This document shows positions 53,640 through 63,529 of a DNA stretch of 64,000 nt, piece by piece. The notes under the pieces were generated by a model. The model saw only the letters and a program-made list of their open reading frames with translations. It ran no database searches and was not told where the DNA came from. Source of the stretch: Acanthococcus lagerstroemiae (taxonomy: Eukaryota > Arthropoda > Insecta > Hemiptera > Eriococcidae). The DNA is taken from positions 58,395,722-58,459,721 of the forward strand of contig CM063112.1 of assembly GCA_031841125.1 (NCBI GenBank), in the 5' to 3' direction. Made by a program: the position numbers and the translations under genes. Every line of letters starts with the position of its first letter. Within the stretch, counting starts at the first letter, position 1.

Positions 53640-53950
53640 AATCTTCGACCTCTCCACCCGTTCATTTCTGGGTATACGCCTCCCCTTCCTCCCACCATTT
53701 TTCCTCATTCCAGGTACTCTTCTCCACAAAGGCCCTAACTCCTTATGAAATTCATCTCTCCAACAGGTGATTGGCCTCCCCCTTTCCCTTATACCTTCGT
53801 ATGGGGTCCACCCTTCCACTAGTCTTTGCCTTCAGTTGCACCCCTGTCTCATAATGTGCCTCGCATATCTCCACTTACTCCTCTTAACAACCTTCCCAAT
53901 GTCCTCCAATTGTGTTTTCGATCTCAGCCATGAGATTTCTTAACATGCTT
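53640..53950 (-). pseudogene. LINE ORF2 C-terminal fragment (antisense)
   Basis: The minus strand gives ISWLRSKTQLEDIGKVVKRS, KWRYARHIMRQ then, in another frame, EGWTPYEGIRERGRPITCWR and DEFHKELGPLWRRVPGMRKN. KWR.A.HI.RQ, W.P..G.R.RGRP.T.W.DEF, W.R and R..W form the standard C-terminus order. The fragment begins after the RT and is frameshifted. The ORF 53373-53819 extends beyond it into the flanking sequence. Confidence 0.85.
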
Positions 53951-53999
53951 CTTTCCATAGACCTTTGGGTCACTTGAAGACTTTTTAAAAGTGACGTTA

Positions 54000-54330
54000 A
54001 AAATAGTACAGGAAATATAGGTCATATACAAGGGTAGAAACGGAAAGAATTGCTACATCAAATTTAATGCTGGAAATGGTTGGGGATGGCACCCTGAATA
54101 CAGAAAAAAAAACAAGCCCCCGATTCTGTGCGTCCCGAGCTATAGTGGAGAGCCTCCTGGAAATGTGAAGTCACTGACCGCAAGTTATGACTTCTTAGCC
54201 GAAACCTAACATTTTTTGCATGGGCAGGGGGGGCAGTGCGAGGTAGAGTGGGGGAGGCGGGGGTGTGGTCACTCACGGCTGGATATAAAATTTTATTATT
54301 GTTGTAATTATTATTATTATTATTATTAAA
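54000..54330. other. No recognised gene; (ATT)n run
   Basis: 54300-54329 is (ATT)n. Nothing else was recognised. Confidence 0.5.
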
Positions 54331-54414
54331 GTGTCGTCCCCTAATTGGCCGGTGGGCTGTCGGGCGGCACTATAAATACCATCTTTTAAATAAATAAATA
54401 AATAAATAAATATT
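54331..54414 (+). mobile_element. LINE 3' end fragment with (AAAT)n tail
   Basis: GTCGTCCCCTAATTGGCCGG, TGGGCTGTCGGGCGGCAC, TATAAATACCATC then (AAAT)n at 54387-54414. A GC-rich 3' UTR directly followed by a tandem A/T tail, as in other LINE ends here. No coding part. Confidence 0.5.
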
Positions 54415-55055
54415 CGTACTTCCATACTTCCATACTTCCAATCTTTCGGTATCATAATTGCACTTTATTGGGAAAAAACAACTTGAAAAAATAAAATAAA
54501 ATAAATATAACAGGTATTGAGACAAGATGGTGTAACATCCACGACGATGGACACCTCCCTGTGATTTTTTTGTTCAAAAGATGGTAACTGCCCCTGATGA
54601 ACTGGATGGTGGAATTTACTGCGAATGCTATTGTGTTTTCAAAATAACCCCCTCCCCCCATATCTTCCCACAAAATCGAAAGTTAGGGTTCAAAATTAGC
54701 TAGTAAAATATTCTCCGTTTCTAGAGCCGGACCCAAGAAGAAGTACTTGTGGCACGTGTTTCCTTTATCTGATCGAGCTGAAATTTTCTGGGAATTTTAT
54801 TTTATTGAAACCGAACTGAGGGAGGAAGTCGCGTCATAAAATCTTGAATACTCGAAGATAAGGACCACCCTACACCCTAATCATAAATTCACTGTTGATA
54901 GAAGGCACGCTTCAATGAATATCGTTGGAATACTGGCAATTTCAGCAGTGAAATGTCAAAAAGAATACGGTCATCTCGGGCTGCATTCTTTAGATTTCGT
55001 GGAATAATCCGAGACACAAGGATTCCAGTAAGCCGTACCTGATGTGCAAACAGTT
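54415..55055. other. No recognised gene
   Basis: A/T-rich. TACTTCCATACTTCCATACT is a short direct repeat at 54417. Nothing else was recognised. Confidence 0.4.
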
Positions 55056-55060
55056 ACCCA

Positions 55061-55262
55061 CGGAAAAGTTACCAATTTTTTACCCTCAGATTACCCTCAG
55101 ATTACGTTTGTTCCCCTTTAGTTCCCCGGGTAACTAGCAGGATACTACGTAGTTACCCTCTAGTTACCCGCGGCGGAAAAGTTATCCATTTGTTACCCTC
55201 GGTTACCCTCAGATTATCCTTGTTTCCCTTTAGTTACCCGGGTAACTGGTGGGATTTTGCGC
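55061..55262. repeat. GTTACCC-type tandem repeat, period about 113 bp
   Basis: CGGAAAAGTTACCAATTTTT (55061) and CGGAAAAGTTATCCATTTGT (55174) begin two units that both continue with TTACCCTCxGATTA, GTTTxxCCCTTTAGTTxCCC and GGGTAACTxGxxGGAT. GTTACCC/GGGTAAC occurs many times on both strands. Confidence 0.7.
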
Positions 55263-55348
55263 TTCGGGTAGACAGAAGGTGTTAAATCAGTGTGTTAATC
55301 CAGTGACAATATACCCGAGCGAAACATGAGACTTGACAAAAGGACTAG

Positions 55349-55722
55349 AAGATAAGATGGTAAAAATGCAGGGGAGGATGAAGCGAATGCTGGGTATTAC
55401 GCTGAGGGACAAATGGACAATGGAGTAAACACGTGAGATTACAAAGGTGACTGACGTGATGGAAATGGCCAAACGGAGCAAATGGAGATGGTCTGGACAT
55501 GCGGCACAGAGTAAATAACTACGATGGATAGTAAAGGTCACGAAATGAAAGCCAGACAGAGGAAAAGAGTGACAGGACGCCCGAAAAGACAATGAGAGGA
55601 TGAAATTTAAGGATGCAGGATGGACTGGTGGGAGGCGGCGAACGACCGATGATCATGGAGGGAACTTGGGGAGACCTTCATCCAGCAGTGCATAGAAAGG
55701 GGCCGTGAAGAAAAAGACTGAA
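55349..55722 (+). pseudogene. LINE ORF2 C-terminal fragment
   Basis: Reads KMVKMQGRMKRMLGITLRDK, REITKVTDVMEMAKRSKWRW, SGHAAQSK then, after stops, KPDRGKRVTGRPKRQ, DEI, WWEAANDR and FIQQCIERGREEK. M.R.MLGI.LRD, D....KRSKWRW.GH, GRP..R..DEI and WRE.G..FIQQ are the C-terminal words of endonuclease/RT-type LINEs. Several in-frame stops. The minus ORF 55287-55592 is its shadow. Confidence 0.85.
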
Positions 55723-56970
55723 CTCCCCCGGAATTCACTTCAATGAGAAAATTCGGAAGTCCTCTTATTCGGCCTCGTAGTGGGCCATAAGACTTGGAAT
55801 GGATAAAAAGTATGCCGAAGGTTGAAATGTATACGAGTTGCGATTCCCATTTCGTGCACTGCCACTTTACGTGAATTAGGCCCTGGTTTTGGAAGTGAAT
55901 TCGATGATTCCAACAACCTGGTATTCGACACAACAGTGTTCACGGATTAGAGTATTCTATGGAGGGTTACATCGAGTGACAACCAAAACGTAGCAATCCG
56001 AATTGTTTCCGCGGCTGGAAGCCAACAGAAGGCCAGATCTTTTCATGTTCACCGACCTAGCTTTTCTTTTTTCAACGTTCTTCTCGGTAGTGTAATCAGC
56101 CCGGCATCGTCAGATTAGTTCCATTCCACGTGTCGTGCGATTTTCGTTACTCCGGGAAAAGCCGGAAGATGAACAATTGGCACGATACCATCCGCCGTAC
56201 TGCCGACCAAAACACTCAGATGTAACCAATCTAACCCGTGTATGACGATATTCGTAAACAAGAAAAGAGTTTACTATTGTATTTCCGGGTTCTCCGTAAT
56301 TATGTAACAATTTGTACCTATTTTGTTTGCGCGCCGTCTCCGGAGAGCACCGGGGGTGCACGCCGTCAATATTTACACGACGGATGGCCGATACCTGCGA
56401 GAAAGAGAGCCGGCCGTAACAAATTTATTATAAAACGCGGAAGAAAAGTAAATCTTCCAGACGGCGTACAATAGAAGTTACCGGGTAGTTGTGTGGATAC
56501 GACTTCGATCGTGATCGCATGAATGGTGAAGGTATCGATGCCGTGATTAATAACCTTGGTGCGTAAAGAATAACACGCGGTTCTTCTACCAAGTTGTTAG
56601 AAAAATGCAAGTTATTGTGGACCTAACATTAATTATGGACCGTCCATTAAAGTACAAACTACAGCAGCAATTGCTAATGGTCGTGACCGCATTATTACAA
56701 GTGGTAAATGCAAGGTTAAATTAATGTCTCGTTACATGGTATTAAATGCATGTAATTGTTCTTGATACATCCATTTAAAAAACCAGGTTCGATCTGCAAA
56801 CCTAAATTCGTAATCTAATAAAACATTCGCCGGCTTAAACGGCGTCCTTTGCGGTCGCCGTTTCGGCAGCGCAGCCCCGACCGCAACACCGCCGACTCGC
56901 TCTCCATCCGCCTTCTTCTGTTTTCGGATCCGCCACACCACCACATCCGGAATCACCAACGTCGCCCAAA
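55723..56970. other. Unique-looking stretch, no recognised gene
   Basis: More CpG than average (56330-56560, 56830-56970). Frames on both strands (55740-55943 minus, 56110-56361 minus, 56238-56474 plus, 56732-56959 minus) have mixed composition but match nothing I recognise. Plausible host non-repetitive DNA. Confidence 0.35.
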
Positions 56971-56976
56971 TTCGGG

Positions 56977-57144
56977 CTACTGCGACTGGCCCCTGGCCGA
57001 TGACGAGGCAACCGAATGAATCGAAGCATCCGAAGCGGCTTCGTCTTCGACACTCGCTTCGGAAATCCCGGCAACGGATGGCGGTTCAAAAGAACTGCTT
57101 GAAGAAGAACTCCTCGACCGCCGAATATCACGCTCATGCGCCAT
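56977..57144 (-). CDS. Short Ser/acidic-rich ORF, unknown product (55 aa)
   Basis: A minus-strand frame starting MAHERDIRRSRSSSSSSSFE, continuing PPSVAGISEASVEDEAASDA and SIHSVASSSARGQSQ to a TAG. Ser is encoded by several different codons (TCG, AGT, TCT, TCA, AGC), which argues against a simple nucleotide repeat and fits a real disordered protein segment. Overlaps other frames on both strands (56835-57137 minus, 57000-57302 plus). Could be an exon. Confidence 0.35.
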   Translation of the reverse strand: MAHERDIRRSRSSSSSSSFEPPSVAGISEASVEDEAASDASIHSVASSSARGQSQ

Positions 57145-57192
57145 TAATAACCGAAATAATTCTGGCGATTGTGACAGGCTGTTTTAGACTCG

Positions 57193-57597
57193 GTGTCAGC
57201 CAGGTATTCCCTCCGACCAGTCAACAAAGTATTGAATGGAAATACCGTAATGGCTGCTGTCCAACTCGAGATTTCGTATTCCGACCTCAAAGTCACAGCT
57301 GACACGAAACTACGAGCCATCTCAAACTGGCAAAAGCTCGTACAAAGTAATCGAGATCGTTTATCAATTATCGTGAATCAGATTTTGTTCCAAGGACAAC
57401 TGACTGCGAAAACAGTTGTCGGATTCGTCGGAAATCTGACTCGGCTGATCTCTCAATTTGATGACATAAGCGTGTTTGCGTATAGTCGTTACTTATCGTT
57501 AGCTGCGTTAGTATCAGAAGTTCGGCAAACAATGGAAGCAACAGGTGTCACGTCGGACAAACGCTGGAAAAACCCGTGGACAAGTGAGCAGGCTTAA
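57193..57597 (+). CDS. Possible exon or gene, unknown product (134 aa)
   Basis: A plus-strand frame ending in TAA. An internal start gives MAAVQLEISYSDLKVTADTK, then LRAISNWQKLVQSNRDRLSI, IVNQILFQGQLTAKTVVGFV, GNLTRLISQFDDISVFAYSR and YLSLAALVSEVRQTMEATGV, ending RWKNPWTSEQA. It is evenly composed, helical and without low complexity, the most protein-like unrecognised frame in the window. TGTTTTAG at about 57180-57187 could be a splice acceptor, so it may be a terminal exon. No family recognised. Confidence 0.4.
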   Translation: MSARYSLRPVNKVLNGNTVMAAVQLEISYSDLKVTADTKLRAISNWQKLVQSNRDRLSIIVNQILFQGQLTAKTVVGFVGNLTRLISQFDDISVFAYSRYLSLAALVSEVRQTMEATGVTSDKRWKNPWTSEQA

Positions 57598-57756
57598 TTA
57601 CTGAAAGCCGATGAGTAGGCACTGACATACCTTAGGTTCTGTGAATGCACATGTACAGCCTGTGATTGATTCATTGATTACTCATCTGCATCCCGACTGT
57701 TTCAGATCTGCAGAATTGTAAACCAGTAATCGTGTTTGGAGTATCCTTTTCCGAAT

Positions 57757-58113
57757 TGAAGAGCTCGATTCCAGAAAATGCTCAGTCCAAAATGGTTTTC
57801 TTTCTCGAATATGAAACCAAATCGGGACAAAGCACTTCTTGAAAATGGGTCCCGAACACACGAGATTTTTGAACACATATACAGTGATAGATTCGGTAAA
57901 GATCTCTAACAGTACGAGTGCGGAAACCTGCCATTTTGTATCCACGGGCACGGTTGGATACAAAATGGCAAGTTTCGCACTAATTTTATAGGTCTGTAGA
58001 TTAGGTGCTTTTCATTATTCTGATATGGTCACATTTTCACATTTGATACAACAGATGTCGCTAAAATCGCATTTTCAGTTAAATAGACTAAGCACTTTTT
58101 GGAATCGAGCTCC
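57757..58113. mobile_element. Foldback element with central hairpin
   Basis: GAGCTCGATTCCAGAAAATG (57761) is mirrored by the complement at about 58113 (GGAGCTCGATTCCAAAAAGT on the minus strand). The centre holds a strong hairpin: arms with TGCCATTTTGTATCC and GGATACAAAATGGCA around a roughly 12-nt loop at 57928-57980. The minus frame 57682-57963 crosses it and is not credible. Confidence 0.6.
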
Positions 58114-58169
58114 ACAGTTCTTTACTTGAAGATCTGGATTGAATCATAGGCCACGAGCTTGTAGCTTGT

Positions 58170-59045
58170 ACCCGTCAGTACCACTCGGCGTTTTGTACGT
58201 AGTATGGCAATAAAGTTCCCGAACTCGGTTTCGTAGACGATACAAATGGCACCATTTGTTCAACAACACTGAAAACAATCACTATGGAGGGCATGTGAGA
58301 AGTTTCGCGCCAATCGTTTGAATAGAAGTACGACGTGTTTTCGGAAAGTGTGTTTTGTGATCGCGTAGGAACGTTTAAAAAATTGAACAAGAAATGCGGT
58401 AAATTTTTGTGTTAGACTCGAGAAAAATTTTGCCGAAACATCTTTAATGATTCGAAAAGGTTTTGGGAACAAAGCTCCCATCTTGAGCTACCACTTACAC
58501 CTGGTGGAAGCGTCTTAAGGATGGTAGGGAGTCGCTGAAAGACAATGAGAGAAGTGGCCAGCTGGTAGCACAAAACACAGACGAAAACGAGGTTTATCAT
58601 GAAATCGTGCCCCCGGGGCAAACAGTAAGTGCCACCTTTTATCTCGAAGTTATGAAGCGCCTGTTGCGTCGAATCCGGTGGGTCCGGCCCGAGTACAAGG
58701 ATCCGGGCAGCTGGACATTGCTGCCGTGCGCCTGCGCATTCAGTTAACCTTTTTGAAGTTTTATTTTACCAAGAATTAGATCACAGTCGTCAACCACCCC
58801 CTACTCGCCGGATCTGGCTCTAGCTGACTTTTTTTTTTTATTTCCCAAGCTTAAATTAAAGATGGATGGAACCTTCTTTGATGATATTTCAGCCATTTAA
58901 GCTGCTTGTACCGAGCATCTGAAGAGGATACCAACTGAGCAGTTCTCTAAGGCATTTGATTCGTTGTACCAGTACTCTCAAGAGTGTATTGCTACAGAGG
59001 GTCTTGTGTAGAATCCTAACCTCAATAAAGTTTCTTATCTCTGAT
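58170..59045 (+). pseudogene. Mariner-like transposase pseudogene
   Basis: In shifting frames the plus strand encodes NFCVRLEKNFAETSLMIRKG with FGNKAPI (helix-turn-helix part), KRLKDGRESLKDNERSGQLV, TDENEVYHEIVPPGQTVSA, FYLEVMKRLLRRIRWVRPEY with DPGSWTLLPC (HDNAPAH region lost), PPPYSPDLALADFFLFPKL (split by frameshifts), KMDGTFFDDISAI and EQFSKAFDSLYQYSQECIAT. This is the full mariner order from N- to C-terminus, with at least four frameshifts and stops. Terminal repeats were not identified. The 3' side abuts the LINE tail at 59047. Confidence 0.85.
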
Positions 59046-59046
59046 A

Positions 59047-61095
59047 GTTGTATTTATTTATTTATTTAGACATTGAAAAGGTGTACAATGTTACATTTCT
59101 ATTATTTCTCTCTGTCATGTGTGTGAGCCACCACCTACTGCGCCCACTCTTGTGCATATGTCTCTGTCATCCTCTTCCAAGCTTTCCTGTTTGTTGCTTC
59201 CTGTTTCCAGTAGGGTCCAGCAGTTTTAAGATTTCATCTATCCAGCGTGTGGCCGGTTGGCCTTTGCCTTTGCTATGGTCCAGTGGGGTCCAAAGAGTAC
59301 ATTGCAAGTTCCATTTCTCAGGATTCCCTCTCGCCATGTAACCAGCATATTTAAATTTTAGTTTTTTGGTTTTATATCCGATAATTTTTGTCCCCAGTTG
59401 TTTTATAATGGATTTTGCTTTTATCTTATCTGCTAAGTGCACGCCCAGTATACTCCTTAGTATAGAGTTTGGGTTGTTATAAAAGACGCTCAGACTGTTT
59501 TGCCGTGAGTGACCACGTTTGGGCCCCGTATGTCAACACCGGTAGCACACAACCCACCAAAATTTTTATTTTGAGTTTGTTTTTCATTTTGCTTTTTAAA
59601 ATTATTTTGTTTTGCCAAAATGCTTTCCATGCATTAGCGATTCTTTCCGTTTATAATCCCTTCCATATTGGAGTTAAATTTTCACGTTTGGCCTAAATAT
59701 TTTTACATTCTTCTACCCTGTTTATTTTAGTCCCGTCTAACCAGAATTCGTTGATTCCCTCCCTGTTCGGCATAAATTTTGATTTTGACATGTTCATGGA
59801 TTGTCCGAGAGTCTCACTGTGTTGTTTTAGGTCTTTCATCATTTCCAGCATTTCCTCGAAATTCTTGGTTACGAGCAAGATATCGTCTGCAAATCTTAAA
59901 TTTCACATTTGTTTGCCTAGGTTTTTAGTCCCCTTCCCTCCCAATCCAAATTTCTGAAGATCTGCTGAAGGGCGCAGTTAAATAAGTTCGGCGACAAGGG
60001 GTTCCCTTGATTTTACTTCCCTTTGGATGGAGAAGCATTCACCCTTTATACCTGTTTTGATGTAAGCTTGTGAATTATTGTACATGTACGCCAAAGTCTC
60101 AATAATTTTTAACGAAACTTCTTGGGCTGCCATAGCTTCCCATACCTTATTGTGACATATCGAGTCGAATGCCTTATTGAAATCAATGAACATTAGCCAG
60201 ACTTCAATGTTGAATTCTCTGGATTTCTCTATGATTTGATTTAGGCTTTGGATATGGTTTATTGTAGTATAATTTTTTCTAAAACCTGCCTGTTCTAGCG
60301 GTTGTTCGAAGTCTAAAGTATTGTAAATACGATTTTTGATAATTTTCATGAATAGTTTTTTCAAGTTAGAAGATAGACTAATTGATCTATATTTGCTGAT
60401 GTCTGCTCTGTCTCTTTTTTTAAATAGTAGAATTATTTCCAAAATGTTTCATTGCTCTGGCGTAATTTTTGTTTCCAAGATTTTGTTATATACCTTTTGT
60501 AGGGTGTGCCAATTCACTTTTCCTTCTTCTGTATTCCAGAGCGCTTTCGGCTGTTATACCATCATCAGTGGACTACCCTAAATGAGACTTTTCTCTTGTG
60601 GTCCTGTAGTTATAGTCGAGGGTAGTACCGTATGGTGAGCCTGTTTAGTCTTGCGTTCCTATTGGTTGTCGGTGAATATGCTGTCTGTCCAATCAGTGGT
60701 TATTGTTATTGGTTGTGTGCTCTGATTTGTTGTCTGTGGTTGTGCAGTCTGTCCAATCCGTGGGTGTTATGTTATTAGCTGGAATAAGTTCTTACTTTGG
60801 AAGTTAGTTGTTGTATTTATTAGGTTGTTTTGTTTTGTTTTTGCCTTTATTATTTCTAGTTGTTCTTTTAATTTTCTTTTTCTTGTGTTGTTTTCTGTGT
60901 GTAGGATTTTGTACTTTTCTGTCAATTTGTCATTGTTGTGTCCCTGGTCATTGCAGTTTTTAGATCCTTGTTAACGGATGTACTATTGTGTCCGCTGGAA
61001 TTTTTATTATTTTGTTGTCTATTTCATCTGGTCCTGGGGCCATATTTGATTTTTAACTCTGCCATGGTTTTGGCCACCTCTTCAACCAACAGAGG
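59047..61095 (-). pseudogene. LINE reverse transcriptase pseudogene, nearly full RT (antisense)
   Basis: From right to left on the minus strand: VEEVAKTMAELK, NMAPGPDEIDNKI (about 61000-61090); an interruption of about 400 bp; YNKILETKITPEQ, EIILLFKKRDRADISKYRSI, EQAGFRKNYTTINHIQSLNQ, VWLMFIDFNKAFDSICHNKV (catalytic Asp block), LRFADDILLVTKNFEEM (ADD box, about 59890), CVLPVLTYGAQTWSLTAKQS, KLKFKYAGYMARGNPEKWN, KGQPATRWIDEILKLLDPTG. It ends at an (AAAT)n tail at 59047-59068. The GDPLSP block is damaged, and stops and frameshifts are frequent. It is the most complete RT in the window; the endonuclease is missing. Confidence 0.85.
60605..60700 (+). repeat. GGGTAGTACCGT terminal repeat, copy 2
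   Basis: GAGGGTAGTACCGTATGGTG then GTTCCTATTGGTTGTCGGTG. Inverted partner at 61890-61917 (GGTAGTACCGTATGGTG on the minus strand, followed by TTTTCCTGTTGGTTAG). It lies in the segment interrupting the LINE RT. A duplicated word CTGTCTGTCCAATC occurs at 60680-60750. Confidence 0.5.
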
Positions 61096-61685
61096 GAAAA
61101 TCAGATAAGGAAGGATACAAAATGTAAATGCGTCTCAAAAATGAAAAGATTAGCAAAGGAGAGAAAAAACTGGAGACGCCATCGACTAATCGAGAGACTA
61201 AGGAATTCATCATGAGCGTACAAACGTCTTAGTGGGGAAGTTGGGTCGGTGTTCGTGCACTTACTTTTCTAAGTTGACGTGTTATTGATGTTCGTTTTCG
61301 CATAGAGGTTTTTGTAGAATTTAGTTGCAGTCATTTCACTTATCTGTGATAGTACTCTTGTTTTATTCCAAGTTCAGGAACTTTATTGCCATACTGTGTA
61401 CATCCATTCTGCTCTGTCTGGTGGATGACATCAAATAAAGCAGAGGACACCGGAGACATAAGAATTATCTTTCACGCCGTTCAATTCAACCTTGTCCTAT
61501 TCGTAAATAGAAAATTCTTTCTTTTCAGCTAGAAAGGTAACCAGGCCCTAAGCTTTTCCTCACGAAGTTAAAGCTCAGATTCGCCCAACTGGATGACCAA
61601 AAATTTCAGATTTTCAGCTTTCAAAAAAATAACAGAGCCTAGTCCTTTATTCAGGCTTGAATAAGTTCTCATCTTGTGCTAACTG

Positions 61686-61917
61686 TGTCTGGTTAGTACC
61701 GTATAATAGAGGCCAGAGACGAAACTTGACTTTCAGTGTGGGGGGGGGGATGGAGAAGAGAAACTTGTCGGCAAATATTTTTTGAAAACTATAAGCTACA
61801 CACATGATAGAGACAGACATAACAAAGACCAGACCACAAGGAGAAGATAGTGGGTAAACATAAAACACAAACTAACCAACAGGAAAACTGACGACATCCC
61901 ACCATACGGTACTACCT
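61686..61917 (-). repeat. Repeat cluster: GGTAGTACCGT end with nested family B end
   Basis: CCACCATACGGTACTACC closes the segment at about 61900-61917 as the inverted partner of 60612, and a further GGTTAGTACCGTATAAT is at 61692. Between them, 61714-61790 is the inverted end of repeat family B (CAGAGACGAAACTTGACTTT, poly-G, AACTTGTCGGCAAATATTTT). Nested insertion of one family into another. Confidence 0.5.
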
Positions 61918-61945
61918 CCGGAACCTAAGAAAACGTTCTTATGAG

Positions 61946-61971
<26 letters not shown>
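61946..61971. repeat. Poly(A) tract
   Basis: About 26 consecutive A followed by AGAGAAAAGAAA. Confidence 0.9.
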
Positions 61972-61978
<7 letters not shown>

Positions 61979-62094
61979 GAAACACTGAAACTGAATTTAG
62001 GAGTGCTATTATAGACGCTGAAAAATACTCACTTACACCTTATGAAAATTAGTTCAAAGTTGACAGTTACGAGTATGATACAGGATCATATAGC

Positions 62095-62433
62095 ATGATC
62101 GTGACACAAACTGCTGCTCTGTTCAACGAATCTTTGGTAGGTGCTACTAGTCGTATCACTGACAAGGCATTCGCATTCACAAAAACGATTCGACTCGACG
62201 AATCCCACCTACATGCCGAAACTCAACCCGTCGAGGGAAATCATCTGAACTCGATTCAACTCAACTCACCCCCGTTCCAGAAACACGTCTACAATTTATT
62301 CACCTTGAGCATTAGTTACGAAAATGCGGCGTCACCGAGCGCCAACTGTAATTTAGTCAAACGTACGTGGCTGCAAACCAGAGTAAATTTCACGATGATC
62401 GTCAGCAGCAGACGTCACTGTCACACCCCATAA
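62095..62433 (+). CDS. Possible exon, unknown product (112 aa); strand ambiguous
   Basis: The plus frame starts MIVTQTAALFNESLVGATSR and has mixed composition. A minus frame across 62349-62540 is equally protein-like (MNLNQQDFGEVLWGVTVTSA, then DDHREIYSGLQPRTFD). The region 62090-62780 is CpG-containing and free of TE signals, so it may hold a host exon, but neither strand has recognisable homology. Confidence 0.25.
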   Translation: MIVTQTAALFNESLVGATSRITDKAFAFTKTIRLDESHLHAETQPVEGNHLNSIQLNSPPFQKHVYNLFTLSISYENAASPSANCNLVKRTWLQTRVNFTMIVSSRRHCHTP

Positions 62434-62779
62434 AACTTCGCCAAAATCCTGCTGGTTAAGGTTCATCGAAGCTCGCCCACCGGTCCATCGTTGACCGAGT
62501 ACAGTAGATGCGGTTTGTCGCCTTCGAACGTGTTTGCGACTCGTGTCCGTCGGATATTTTATCGGATTTACAGAATATTAATTCCTCCTCTAGGATCCGA
62601 CACGCAACAGCATTCGTACGTTAGTCCCGTAACTAGTACACACCGTTTACTGTTCAAATGTTCTCGATAAATTATACTAATTATCTCATTAGCGAGATTG
62701 ATTCGCATGAAGAACTCGGGAACGAAACGTCGTACAATTCGGGTAGAATCTTCTAGTCGTCTTTGCTGACCGTGTGAGC

Positions 62780-63440
62780 GTATTTGATAACCATCAAAGA
62801 AGAACGGAAGACTGGGAATGAGAGCTTATAAATGATCAAAACCGATATGAAATTGAAAAACAGAGTACAATGCGGAGGTCCAACTTGACTGAAGTCACAA
62901 GTCCAATCGTGAAATGCAAGAACCGGGACGAAAAAAAGGGGTTTGAAAGTTGAAATGTGCAGTCCACGTCGGCAAGGAGTTATAGAGGGTGCACAACTGA
63001 CAACGTTAATGTCTCATGCTGTGCTGGGAATGAGGTGGGAGTATTTCTGATAATCTGGTATACTCTGTTAGAAACTGATACCCTACATTAGTATACGCCA
63101 CATCAGTTACCCATAGGTCCTTCACAATACGTATGAACTTCTAACTGGCAGTTGAGGTTGTGGCTTGCGAAGGTCGGGAATGCCCCTATCTAGAATGATC
63201 TGAATTGACGTGGAAGATTTGGGTAAATCAGCAGACTACATCAAAGACCGACTTTCGACACAAGTAACGCCACCAATGTTGCTGGAATTGTAGCTCCTAC
63301 GAGTATCCAGTGAACTAAAACAATTTAACAACACACTTTGAAAGCTAGTTTCATTTTTCACGTCAACGAGAAAACAGCGGTACAAATCGCTCAAGAATAT
63401 GAGTACTTCTTCCTCATCTTCTCATTCAGCTAACATTCGA
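62780..63440. other. No recognised gene
   Basis: Unremarkable mixed sequence between the possible exon island and the LINE ORF1 start. Confidence 0.4.
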
Positions 63441-63529
63441 GGGCCAGAAAATGACTCGCGTATTCAAGAAACGTGGATTGGCAAGACTACATTTATTCTT
63501 ACGTATTTTAAGGTGCCCGTCTCAGGATA

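Noticed and set aside
55287..55592. 101-aa minus frame
   Set aside because: It is the antisense shadow of the LINE C-terminal fragment on the plus strand.
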